Under the pieces are notes generated by a model that was not told where the DNA came from, did no database searches, and saw only the letters and a list, made by a program, of their open reading frames with translations. Shown piece by piece: positions 1 to 7,203 of a stretch of 15,851 nt of DNA. Made by a program: the position numbers and the translations under genes. The DNA comes from an uncultured Lachnospiraceae bacterium (GTDB taxonomy: Bacteria > Bacillota > Clostridia > Lachnospirales > Lachnospiraceae). Every line of letters starts with the position of its first letter. Position 1 is the stretch's first letter. The stretch is from assembly GCA_902782965.1 (NCBI GenBank), contig CACZPG010000111.1:1-15851 (forward strand). Direction: 5' to 3'.

Positions 1-993
1 GCCGAATCTGATAAGGAAATCATTTTTACAAGGAATGCATCAGAAAGTCTTAATCTTGTGGCATATTCTCTTGGAGAAATGTGTCTTCAGGAGGGGGATG
101 AAATCATTACTACGGTGGTCGAGCATCACAGTAATATGCTTCCCTGGAGACTTGCGGCTAAAAGGCATGGAGCAACAGTAAAATACCTGGAGTGTGAGCC
201 GGACGGAAGCTTCTCATTGGATAAATTTAAGAATCTTCTTTCTGAAAGAACCAGAATCGTAGCCATGACAGCCATGTCAAATATTTTTGGTCGTATTATA
301 GATATAAAGAGTTTTGCTGCTGAAGCCCACAAGGTGGGAGCGTACTTTGTGGCAGATGGAGCTCAGAGCGTTCCTCACAGTATAACAGATGTTAAGCAGC
401 TGGACGTGGACTTCCTGGCATTTTCGGGCCACAAGCTTCTTGCGCCTATGGGAATAGGTGTATTATATGGAAAGCAGGAGCTTCTTGAGAAGATGCCTCC
501 GTTCCTGAGTGGCGGCGAAATGATAGAGTATGTTACTCTTGAAGATATTACCTATGCTGAACTTCCTCATAAATTTGAGGCCGGTACAGTAAATGCAGGT
601 GGAGCAGTAGGCCTTGCTGCAGCAATAGATTATCTGGAGACGATAGGTTTACATAATATTGAAGAGCGCGAACTTGAACTTACACGTATGGCTCTGGAAG
701 GAATGAAGAAGATTCCTCATATAATTGTGCTTGGATCTGACAAGGCGGAGGAACATCACGGTATTCTAACCTTTAAAGTCGAGGGAGTTCATCCTCATGA
801 TATAGCTGCCATAATAGCTGATGCAAATGTGGCTGTAAGGGCGGGACATCATTGTGCAGAACCGCTTCATCAGTTCCTGGGAATACCATCTACCACTAGA
901 GCAAGTCTGATGTTCTATAATACGGAAGATGAGGTTCAGAGATTCCTGGATATTGTTGCTAAGATAAGACCAATGATGGGATATCCGGACTAA
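1..993 (+). CDS. sufS: Cysteine desulfurase SufS, 5' end cut by window edge
   Basis: This PLP enzyme takes sulfur from cysteine and passes it as persulfide to SufU for cytosolic Fe-S cluster assembly. The reading frame is open from base 1, so the N-terminus (roughly 75-90 residues by comparison with the usual ~406 aa) lies outside the window; 330 codons are visible. The first visible codons read FTRNASESLNLVAYS, a typical SufS cofactor-binding segment, so the GTG at 58 is internal and not a start. The PLP lysine is in SGHK (visible residue ~145) and the catalytic cysteine is in RAGHHCAEP (codon 853-855). The ADGAQS motif that contacts PLP is present at ~118-123. sufU follows after 45 bp, as in Firmicute suf operons; sufCBD would be expected just upstream. 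The family assignment is firm, and the SufS rather than IscS reading rests on the short GHHC loop and the SufU neighbour. Confidence 0.95.
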   Translation, partial: AESDKEIIFTRNASESLNLVAYSLGEMCLQEGDEIITTVVEHHSNMLPWRLAAKRHGATVKYLECEPDGSFSLDKFKNLLSERTRIVAMTAMSNIFGRIIDIKSFAAEAHKVGAYFVADGAQSVPHSITDVKQLDVDFLAFSGHKLLAPMGIGVLYGKQELLEKMPPFLSGGEMIEYVTLEDITYAELPHKFEAGTVNAGGAVGLAAAIDYLETIGLHNIEERELELTRMALEGMKKIPHIIVLGSDKAEEHHGILTFKVEGVHPHDIAAIIADANVAVRAGHHCAEPLHQFLGIPSTTRASLMFYNTEDEVQRFLDIVAKIRPMMGYPD

Positions 994-1038
994 AGGGATT
1001 ATCCATTAAATAATGAGTCAGATAAAAGGAAGATAATA

Positions 1039-1494
1039 ATGCAGAGCAGAACATTTTATAATGAAATATTAACCGAACATAATATTCATCCTATGCATAA
1101 GACTAAGATGATAGAACCTCAGAGATCGCTCAGAGGAGTGAATCCATCCTGTGGTGATGATATTACACTTCAGCTGAATGTATCAGAGGATGGGATAATA
1201 ACAGATGGTGCTTTCTTCGGAGATGGATGTGCCGTTTCACAGGCCAGTGCTGATATGATGCTGGATCTTGTGATTGGAAGAAGCGTAGAAGAGGCAATAA
1301 CTCTTAAGGATACCTTCCTTAAAATGATAAAGGATAAGGTATCTGAGGAAGAACTTGAAATGCTGGAAGAAGCTGGAGCTCTTCAGGATATATCTCATAT
1401 GCCGTCAAGAGTTAAGTGTGCCGTGCTTGGATGGCGTACTTTGGAAGAGATTTTGAAAGAAGAGGATCAGGCAGAGTCAGTTACTACAGAGTAG
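1039..1494 (+). CDS. sufU: SufU, zinc-dependent sulfurtransferase/Fe-S assembly protein
   Basis: A 151-aa IscU-like protein that in Gram-positive bacteria accepts sulfur from SufS and delivers it to the SufBCD scaffold. The three family cysteines are all present: C38 in PSCGDD, C64 in GDGCAVS and C127 in RVKCAVL, together with D40, which is the zinc site described for Bacillus SufU. The insertion between the second and third cysteine (~18-21 residues longer than IscU) is characteristic of SufU. The start at 1039 follows AAAGGAAG at 1025-1032. It ends an apparent suf operon, with a terminator about 50 bp after the stop. The last ~12 residues are an acidic tail of no recognised function. Confidence 0.95.
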   Translation: MQSRTFYNEILTEHNIHPMHKTKMIEPQRSLRGVNPSCGDDITLQLNVSEDGIITDGAFFGDGCAVSQASADMMLDLVIGRSVEEAITLKDTFLKMIKDKVSEEELEMLEEAGALQDISHMPSRVKCAVLGWRTLEEILKEEDQAESVTTE

Positions 1495-1543
1495 TGCTTC
1501 CTGATAATGATTAATATTTTCTGATAAGATACAATATAAAGTG

Positions 1544-1584
1544 GGGCCGTTTTTGTCACATTTAAGTGACAGAAGAAACGGCCC
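1544..1584. terminator. Bidirectional terminator between sufU and the serine hydrolase
   Basis: The arms GGGCCGTTT (1544-1552) and AAACGGCCC (1576-1584) pair perfectly, and an inner TGTCAC/GTGACA stem (1554-1559/1566-1571) extends the hairpin around a short loop. A T-rich stretch follows at 1585-1600 on the plus strand, and A/T-rich sequence flanks the other side. It lies between two convergent genes, so it can end transcripts from both. Confidence 0.85.
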
Positions 1585-1595
1585 TGCTTTGTTCT

Positions 1596-2591
1596 TTATT
1601 CATTTTTCAACATTAAATCATGTGTCTTGTTTAATTCATAAACCAGTCCGTTGAGAGTGTTATGACTGCCGGGAATATTTGAAGTGATTGCAATGATAAC
1701 AGGTCTGGTTCCGTTCTTGCCCTTATATACTATACCGCCGTCGGTAGTAGCTTTAGTCTTCGGATAAGCTATCCATCCGGCCTTGGTTCTTGTAGTATAC
1801 TTGCCGCCCAAAGTTGTATGTATGGTAGAAATATTCGGGTGCTCATACATTTTGCCCAGCTTCTCGCCCATGCTTCCTGAATAGAAATACATCAGATTAG
1901 TACCCCAGAGCTTGGCAAGAGTTCTGGAAGAATAGTAGGTATAGTTGTTGTTGCCCAGAGAAGGGCTGACTCCGCTTTTCTCACACCATTTGTACATTGG
2001 TCCGGGACCGTATTTCTTACGGAGTCTGTAATACATGGAATTATCTGAATATGTTAGTACTGCGCTGATAGCGGCGTGATCTGCATTAAAAATCTTCGGA
2101 TTATTGGAAACGATAGATGCTATATAAATACCTTTCACTGAACTGGCGGAATAGAATACTCCGTCTGCATTGTAGGATACTCCCTCGCCGGTTACAGGAT
2201 CCAGAAGAATGAAACTGACATCATAACCCAGTTTATTAATCTTGGATACTTCGTACTGTAATCTGTTGTAGCGGCTTTTTGGGAGTTTGTAACCGCCGTA
2301 GCTCTTGACCTTTTTAGCTGAATGTGCCTGATCCAGCTGGTGTTGGATGATTGCGGGAGTTATCTTATAACCCTCCTCAGAGAATAAATAGGTCTTACCT
2401 TTGATCTTAACCTTTCCCTCAGGAAAAGAGCCATCTTTATAATAGTAATACTGATAACCGTCTTCTTCTTCCCATCCATATTCACTTTCTTTTGCATACA
2501 CCGGAAAAACTGTGTAGTTTATTATTGATAAAATACACAGAAAGAAGAATATTATTCTGAAATTATTACTTCTTATTAATTCTTTGATCAT
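1596..2591 (-). CDS. Secreted serine hydrolase, class A beta-lactamase fold, with an N-terminal wall-binding-like repeat
   Basis: A 331-aa exported protein. Residues 11-33 form a signal peptide or N-terminal membrane anchor. Residues ~40-75 hold one aromatic/glycine repeat (GYQYYYYKDG, then KGKTYLFSEEG) like choline/glucan-binding repeats. Residues ~110-330 resemble the beta-lactamase/penicillin-binding fold: SxxK at S150-K153 (SSVK), SDN at 182-184, and KAG at 270-272 in place of KTG, followed by GW and, near 284-286, DGG. I could not find the ExxLN omega loop that true class A beta-lactamases use for deacylation. It is therefore better read as a wall-directed serine hydrolase (transpeptidase/carboxypeptidase-like) than as a resistance enzyme. 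Start chosen at 2591 because GAGGT lies 10 nt upstream. It is transcribed divergently from the VanY-like gene. The fold is fairly sure, the substrate unknown. Confidence 0.75.
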   Translation of the reverse strand: MIKELIRSNNFRIIFFFLCILSIINYTVFPVYAKESEYGWEEEDGYQYYYYKDGSFPEGKVKIKGKTYLFSEEGYKITPAIIQHQLDQAHSAKKVKSYGGYKLPKSRYNRLQYEVSKINKLGYDVSFILLDPVTGEGVSYNADGVFYSASSVKGIYIASIVSNNPKIFNADHAAISAVLTYSDNSMYYRLRKKYGPGPMYKWCEKSGVSPSLGNNNYTYYSSRTLAKLWGTNLMYFYSGSMGEKLGKMYEHPNISTIHTTLGGKYTTRTKAGWIAYPKTKATTDGGIVYKGKNGTRPVIIAITSNIPGSHNTLNGLVYELNKTHDLMLKNE

Positions 2592-2686
2592 TTCCGTGAA
2601 TACCTCGTTATACCACTGCGAGACCTGCTTGTAATGATATATGGATTGGCCTGCTATTGAAACGGTTTGTCCTGTTATAGGGTGGT

Positions 2687-2714
2687 TTGCACCTATGCCA
2701 TTGTATTATATACC
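2687..2714 (+). promoter_or_regulatory. Possible promoter for the VanY-like gene
   Basis: TTGCAC at 2687-2692 and TATACC at 2709-2714 are separated by 16 bp. A start near 2721 would leave a leader of about 125 nt. The rest of the 255-bp divergent intergenic region (2592-2846) is AT-rich and contains further TATAAT-like words (2763-2768, 2824-2829) without good -35 partners, so the true promoter is uncertain. I could not identify a convincing promoter for the divergent hydrolase gene. Confidence 0.35.
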
Positions 2715-2791
2715 TTAGACTCAGTCAACCGGCTTGTTGTGGTGGATATATAGATTTTTGATTATAATTTCATTGTTATTGAATCTTTTTT

Positions 2792-2803
2792 GTAGTAAAC
2801 TAC
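2792..2803. repeat. Small palindrome in the divergent intergenic region
   Basis: GTAGT-AA-ACTAC is a perfect 5-bp inverted repeat with a 2-bp centre, placed between the likely promoter and the VanY-like start codon. It is operator-sized, but no specific regulator can be named and a 10-base match could be chance. Confidence 0.3.
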
Positions 2804-2846
2804 TGCTATGGAACTTTGAATTTTATAATCATACATGGGGGGAATC

Positions 2847-3590
2847 ATGGAAGAGAAAAAGGGCTTCGTAGATTGGATCAAGTATAAAATGAAGGTTTTG
2901 AATGTAAGTGACAGGCACTTCTTCACATTTATCTGGGTTGTGGCTATAGTGATATCGCTGCTAACTGTTACAATCAGTGCAACAGTAATTGCCTCAGGTG
3001 AGAAGAGAGAGGCCAAGAAGATAGCTGAGCAGGAGCAGGCTAAGAAACAGGCTGAGGAGGAAGCTATAATCGCCAGTCTGAATGATGCCAGGGCACAGAA
3101 AGCATCCATTACAGATGCTGAGTCGTGGAAACTTGTTCTGGTAAATCTGAATCATCCGCTTCCGGATGACTTCAAGATAGATGAATTCACAGATCTTGTA
3201 AATGGGCACAAGGTTGATAAGAGGATGTATGAGGATCTTCAGAAGATGTTTGATGATGCCAGAGCCCAGGGACAGAGTCCTTCTATTACGGCATCATATG
3301 TTACTGCTCTTGAGGCAGGAAATATCGGTTCTCCATGTGCTCTTGATCATACTACCGGACTTTCTATTGATGTAACTTCTGCTGATGGTGAGACAGGTCA
3401 GGAATCTCTTCTTAAATGGTTTGATGAACATGCTGCGGAATATGGATTTATTATAAGATATCCTGATGACAAATATAGTGTCACCGGCGTGAAGGATGCT
3501 CCTAATCATCTCAGATATGTGGGAGTTGATGCAGCCAAGGCAATGAAGGAAAGCGGAGAGTGCCTTGAGGAATACCTCGGATCCTACTAA
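2847..3590 (+). CDS. Membrane-anchored VanY-like (peptidase M15B family) protein with a degenerate active site
   Basis: A 247-aa protein. Residues ~26-49 are a single membrane segment, followed by a Lys/Glu/Gln-rich coiled region (~52-75) and an extracellular M15B/VanY-type D,D-carboxypeptidase-like domain. The zinc ligands appear kept: H168 and D175 in DHTTGLSID, and H221 in PNHLRYVG, the counterpart of the family's EPWHxRYVG. The catalytic Glu of that ExxH motif is replaced by A218, and the upstream SGYRS...Q segment is not recognisable (the region reads ITASYVTALEAG). It may be a non-catalytic or altered-specificity relative. Start: the G-run at 2837-2843 fits as ribosome site for ATG 2847; the in-frame ATG at 2835 has no site of its own. 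Divergent from a serine hydrolase gene, suggesting shared work on peptidoglycan (inference). Confidence 0.75.
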   Translation: MEEKKGFVDWIKYKMKVLNVSDRHFFTFIWVVAIVISLLTVTISATVIASGEKREAKKIAEQEQAKKQAEEEAIIASLNDARAQKASITDAESWKLVLVNLNHPLPDDFKIDEFTDLVNGHKVDKRMYEDLQKMFDDARAQGQSPSITASYVTALEAGNIGSPCALDHTTGLSIDVTSADGETGQESLLKWFDEHAAEYGFIIRYPDDKYSVTGVKDAPNHLRYVGVDAAKAMKESGECLEEYLGSY

Positions 3591-3652
3591 GTAGATTACA
3601 GAATGATCTTGAAGCACTTAATAAGAGGTTTCAAGATTTAACAACTAAAAGC

Positions 3653-3698
3653 AAAAAAGATGACACCCAGGTTATATACCATGGGTGTCATCTTTTTT
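3653..3698. terminator. Bidirectional terminator between the VanY-like gene and prs
   Basis: The 11-bp perfect stem GATGACACCCA (3659-3669) / TGGGTGTCATC (3682-3692) is flanked by A6 (3653-3658) and T6 (3693-3698), the classic form that works for both converging transcripts. A second, weaker inverted repeat ATCTTGAA/TTCAAGAT (3606-3613/3630-3637) lies just upstream. Confidence 0.92.
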
Positions 3699-3734
3699 AA
3701 TGCGTTTCTTTCCTTTTTTTGAGTATGAAGGATA

Positions 3735-4943
3735 TTACGCAAGGGATGGCCTGTCGTAATTATCTGAAATAGTATGCTTCTCCTTATATTCGTTGATTCT
3801 TGACTGGATTCTGATTGTAGGATCCAGGAGATCACTGATGGAAGAATCATGATTCAGATGGTCGATAATGATAGCTATATACTTGCTCAGATCAGCTGAA
3901 CTGTACCATTCTTTGTTGAATAGTTCAGGATTCTGATAGCATACATTTGTTGAAATAACTTTATCAAGTACTCCTTCTTCGTAAGCTTTATCAAATACAG
4001 AAAGTCCTGCAGTGAAGAGACCGAAGGTCGCGATACAGAAGACTCTTCTGGCTTTTCTTGATTTCAGCTGTCTGCATACGTCCAGCATGCTTTCACCTGA
4101 AGCTATCATATCATCAACTATGATAACGTCTTTTCCTTCAACTGAGTCACCAAGGAATTCGTGTGCAACAATAGGGTTCTTGCCGTTGATTACCTTGGAG
4201 TAGTCTCTTCTCTTGTAGAACATACCTACATCGACTCCGAAGTGGTTTGCGAAGTAGATTGCTCTATGCATAGCACCTTCATCCGGGCTTATTACCATCA
4301 TATGCTCGTTATCGAGCTCAAGGTCAGCTGTGGATTTCAGGAGACATTTGATGAACTGATATGTAGGCATCAGATTCTCGAAGCCGATTGTGGGGATGGC
4401 ATTCTGTACTCTTGGATCATGAGCATCAAAAGTTATGATATTTGATACACCCATGGATACGATTTCCTGAAGGGCAAGAGCGCAGTCGAGAGATTCTCTG
4501 CTGGTGCGTTTATGCTGTCTGGATTCATACAGGAAAGGCATGATTATATTGATTCGATGAGCCTTTCCGGCGGCAGCTGCAATAACTCTCTTGATATCTG
4601 CATAGTGTTCATCGGGTGTCATTGGTACCATTCGACCACCGAGATTATATTCGATACTGGTGTTGGTGACATCAGAGAGAATGTAGAGATCACTTCCTCT
4701 TACTGAATCACTGATTGTACCTTTAGCTTCGCCTGAAGCGAATCGCGGACAGCAGGATTTGATCAGAAAAGTATCTCTGGAATAACCATTGAACATGAAA
4801 TGCTCTGTACTCAGATGTTCACGTTCCTGACGCCACTTTACAAGGTAGTCATCTACCTTTGCTCCCAGCTTCTCACTGCTTTTCATAGCAATGATTCCAA
4901 GCTTTCCTGCGGGTACTGTAATAAGTTTGCTTTGATCAGGCAT
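3735..4943 (-). CDS. prs: Ribose-phosphate pyrophosphokinase (PRPP synthetase), long divergent form
   Basis: Makes PRPP from ribose-5-phosphate and ATP, the sugar donor for nucleotide, His and Trp synthesis. It is 402 aa, against ~315 for classical Prs, with extra residues at both ends. Family landmarks are altered but in order: the DLYILSDVTN segment (85-94), PFLYESRQHKR (136-146) where classical enzymes have PYxxYARQDRK, a metal-binding DAH at 173-175 where DLH is usual, and the PRPP loop VDDMIASGES (276-285) where VDDxIDTAGT is usual. AGGAGG lies just upstream of the start inside the dnaC-like gene, whose stop overlaps this start by 8 bp, so the two are translationally coupled. Last gene of the dnaD-dnaC-prs operon. 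I judge it a true Prs of the long clostridial branch. A non-canonical paralogue is possible, since the window does not show whether another prs exists. Confidence 0.85.
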   Translation of the reverse strand: MPDQSKLITVPAGKLGIIAMKSSEKLGAKVDDYLVKWRQEREHLSTEHFMFNGYSRDTFLIKSCCPRFASGEAKGTISDSVRGSDLYILSDVTNTSIEYNLGGRMVPMTPDEHYADIKRVIAAAAGKAHRINIIMPFLYESRQHKRTSRESLDCALALQEIVSMGVSNIITFDAHDPRVQNAIPTIGFENLMPTYQFIKCLLKSTADLELDNEHMMVISPDEGAMHRAIYFANHFGVDVGMFYKRRDYSKVINGKNPIVAHEFLGDSVEGKDVIIVDDMIASGESMLDVCRQLKSRKARRVFCIATFGLFTAGLSVFDKAYEEGVLDKVISTNVCYQNPELFNKEWYSSADLSKYIAIIIDHLNHDSSISDLLDPTIRIQSRINEYKEKHTISDNYDRPSLA

Positions 4944-5925
4944 TATTTTTCCTCCTAATATATCTTATATCCTCACCATAAAGAGGGTATAATACATAAT
5001 CTTTAGCTATTCGGGACATAACGCGTTCTGTGTATCTGTCTTCGAGTTCGCTAAGACTAAGGTTCGTAGTAATAATGGTTGATAGTTCGCTCAGTGTTCG
5101 TTTGTTAATTATTTCAAAGAGCTGGGATCTGACGAAACTGCTTAGCACTTCAGTTCCCAGATCATCAATTATCAGGAGTTCGCTGTTGTAGACGTATTCA
5201 TAAAACTCTGCAAGGGCAGGACTTTTATCTTTGGTCATTATATATCTGCTGAGTATCTGTTCGAACAGCTCGTTTGAAGAAAGATAAAGCACCGAGTGGG
5301 CACTGTCCAGAATCTCCTTTGCTATACAGTTAGAAATAAATGTTTTTCCGAGACCTGTATCACCATATATAAGAATATTACCATGAGAAGAATCAAAATT
5401 CTTTACAAAATCCTTGGCTTTAGCGAGGATTTTTGATGCATTTTGATAGGGGCTGGCGCCTCTTTGTTCGTCCGGCTCTCTGCTGTAGCAGTCGAGAGAG
5501 AAGGTGGAGAAATTCTCCTGCTGGAATACTCTCTGCATATTGGACCTTCTATACAGTTCGGTGATCCGAAGTCTTCTGGCACATTCGCAGATATGACCGT
5601 CTGTATAGCCTTCATCCTTACATAAAGGACAATTATAGATCGGCTCCAGATAGTCTTCCGGGTAATTGCTGCCTTTTAACAGGATTTTTTTCTTATCAGA
5701 CAGAGTCTGGATTTCAGAGCTGAGATCCAATGAATCGGCACCTCTCAGAATCCTGTTCTTTGCTTCTTCTATTGATAAATGTGTTATCTCGTTATCTATC
5801 TTTTTGATTTCCGGTATTTTGTCATATATTTCCTGAACACGCTGATTGTGTTCACGGATGTTTGCTGATCTAATACGGCTTAGTTCGGCCTGTGTATCTA
5901 TTTTTTCAATATCTTTAACAATCAT
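4936..5925 (-). CDS. DnaC/DnaI-type helicase loader, AAA+ ATPase (IstB-like)
   Basis: A 329-aa protein expected to load the replicative helicase together with the DnaD-type protein encoded upstream. Residues 1-90 are helical and charged. A cysteine cluster at C99/C102/C113/C115 (CPLC...CEC) is probably a zinc site, as in Bacillus DnaI and primosomal relatives. The AAA+ domain follows: Walker A GDTGLGKT at 188-195, Walker B LLIIDDLG at 250-257, a sensor-1-like TTN at 286-288, and a conserved arginine in ERVMSR near 300-305. The start at 5925 follows AAAGGA, 17 bp after the dnaD-like stop, so the genes form one operon. The adjacent dnaD-like gene and absence of transposon ends argue for the chromosomal loader rather than an IS21 IstB subunit. 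Confidence 0.85.
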   Translation of the reverse strand: MIVKDIEKIDTQAELSRIRSANIREHNQRVQEIYDKIPEIKKIDNEITHLSIEEAKNRILRGADSLDLSSEIQTLSDKKKILLKGSNYPEDYLEPIYNCPLCKDEGYTDGHICECARRLRITELYRRSNMQRVFQQENFSTFSLDCYSREPDEQRGASPYQNASKILAKAKDFVKNFDSSHGNILIYGDTGLGKTFISNCIAKEILDSAHSVLYLSSNELFEQILSRYIMTKDKSPALAEFYEYVYNSELLIIDDLGTEVLSSFVRSQLFEIINKRTLSELSTIITTNLSLSELEDRYTERVMSRIAKDYVLYPLYGEDIRYIRRKNNA

Positions 5926-5942
5926 TTTAAATACTTTATCCT

Positions 5943-7055
5943 TTAACCATCATAGGTTTCCTGTAAATAATACTGTTCCAGCTGCTGAAGTCTGTCGGAT
6001 CCTTTTTTGGAAGAGGATGAAGAAACTGTGGATTTAGTTTCGGATTTCTTTCTGTGGGAATCATCAAGCTTGGAAATGTCCTTGAAGGATTTAACTCCGC
6101 TTTTGTACCAGCTTTCCAGGATTCCGTTTACATATGGGAAATTAACATTATTAGGTTTCTTTTCGATTGCTCTGTTACATGCCTCGATGATAATGGCTTC
6201 AGAGAAATCATAGTCATGTGTCCAGGTATCGATATATTTCTTCTCTATCGGAGCAGGAGTATATCTGCTGGTAATTCCCAGTGTCTTCAGAATTCTTCCA
6301 TAAAGTGTCAGATATTTGCTGGAGTATTCTGATGCCTCTTCTCTGGTTGTAATACCTTCTTCGTACCAGTTGCGGGCCACCTTCTCAATATAATTGAAGC
6401 TTGTTTTCTTGATCTCTGCGCAGTATTCAAGGAGATATTCCGCCAGATCGAAGGAGAAGTTCAGCTGGTCTTTAATGTATATCAGTGAATTAAGCTCCTT
6501 CTGGGAAAGCTCCCGGTTGCAATAAGCAGTTGCTTCCATAATAAGGTCATGGATTTCCTTGTCACTCAGCTTGTCATTCAGTTCTGCTGGTGATGGCTGC
6601 TTCTTACGAGGTGCCTTAGCTGCAGGTTCTGATATTTCTTCCTCTTCCTTAACCGGATCGCTTTCGGATACTTCAGCAAAACCGGCCTTCTGATTTCCGG
6701 AGAGTGCTTTCTTGAAATCAACAAGCTTGAGTTCTGATGAGAGAGTATCATTCGGTCTCTTAAGACTGAGAAGAACGATTCCTCTTACCTCATTTCTCTC
6801 CCTGCCATTATAAACAAGTCTGAGAACATCTTCTCTGATCCAGTATCTGATGCCTCTGCACACATCATTTTCGGTGCAGTTCAGATGATCTGCAATATCG
6901 CTGAGAGAAATGTCTCTCTTGGAAGCGCAGAGCATGGCCAGATATAGGTAGAGCTTGACGAAATCACCATTGGCATCTGTCATGTAATACTCTATAAAAT
7001 TGTTAGAAATTCCTGTATATGAATCCTCTTCGGAGGAGATATTAATTGATCCCAT
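5943..7055 (-). CDS. DnaD/DnaB-type primosome (replication initiation) protein with two C-terminal DnaD-like modules
   Basis: A 370-aa protein that in Firmicutes helps DnaA or PriA open the way for helicase loading. Residues ~15-100 look like the N-terminal winged-helix of DnaD (…DIADHLNCTENDVCRGIRYW). Residues ~112-160 are an acidic/Pro/Lys linker. Two copies of the DnaB_2/DnaD C-terminal domain follow: ~162-240, ending in Y222xxxV226xxxW230, and ~250-325, ending in Y308xxxI312xxxW316, the YxxxIxxxW signature of the family. A Ser/Lys-rich tail (~333-352) precedes a Gln-rich end. First gene of the operon with the helicase loader and prs. Start at 7055; upstream AAGG is 12 nt away, a weakish site. 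Two tandem modules are the arrangement of Bacillus DnaB rather than DnaD, so I leave the symbol blank. Confidence 0.85.
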   Translation of the reverse strand: MGSINISSEEDSYTGISNNFIEYYMTDANGDFVKLYLYLAMLCASKRDISLSDIADHLNCTENDVCRGIRYWIREDVLRLVYNGRERNEVRGIVLLSLKRPNDTLSSELKLVDFKKALSGNQKAGFAEVSESDPVKEEEEISEPAAKAPRKKQPSPAELNDKLSDKEIHDLIMEATAYCNRELSQKELNSLIYIKDQLNFSFDLAEYLLEYCAEIKKTSFNYIEKVARNWYEEGITTREEASEYSSKYLTLYGRILKTLGITSRYTPAPIEKKYIDTWTHDYDFSEAIIIEACNRAIEKKPNNVNFPYVNGILESWYKSGVKSFKDISKLDDSHRKKSETKSTVSSSSSKKGSDRLQQLEQYYLQETYDG

Positions 7056-7139
7056 ATGTTACTTTTTCCTTCTTCTTATGCTGCTGCCATCAACAGCATT
7101 TTATTTAATGTTTTTTAATGCTTTTTTAATTGCATATGG

Positions 7140-7168
7140 AGTATAGCAAATGCAAGAATCAAATGCAA
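7140..7168 (-). promoter_or_regulatory. Likely sigma-A promoter of the dnaD-dnaC-prs operon
   Basis: Read on the minus strand: TTGCAT (7163-7168), a 17-bp spacer, and TATACT (7140-7145) with TGC before it, giving an extended -10. Transcription would begin near 7133, leaving a ~78-nt AT-rich leader containing two T6 tracts (7111-7116, 7122-7127) 11 bp apart. The CAAATGCAA word occurs twice here (7147-7155, 7160-7168), 13 bp apart, overlapping spacer and -35. Confidence 0.6.
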
Positions 7169-7203
7169 ATGACGAGAGAGGTGGAGAGGCCTGAAATACG
7201 AAG

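Noticed and set aside
58..993. GTG at 58 as the start of the cysteine desulfurase
   Set aside because: The frame is open to base 1 and the codons before 58 (FTRNASESLNL) are conserved SufS sequence, so the gene simply runs off the window.
2835..2846. Upstream ATG for the VanY-like gene (adds MGGI)
   Set aside because: It lies before the G-rich ribosome site at 2837-2843, which fits the ATG at 2847 instead.
2762..3109. Minus-strand open frame opposite the VanY-like gene
   Set aside because: It mirrors a well-supported gene, has no ribosome site, and its composition is that of an antisense shadow.
4936..5925. IstB subunit of an IS21-type insertion sequence
   Set aside because: No IstA transposase or terminal repeats are present; the N-terminal cysteine cluster and dnaD/prs neighbours fit a chromosomal helicase loader.
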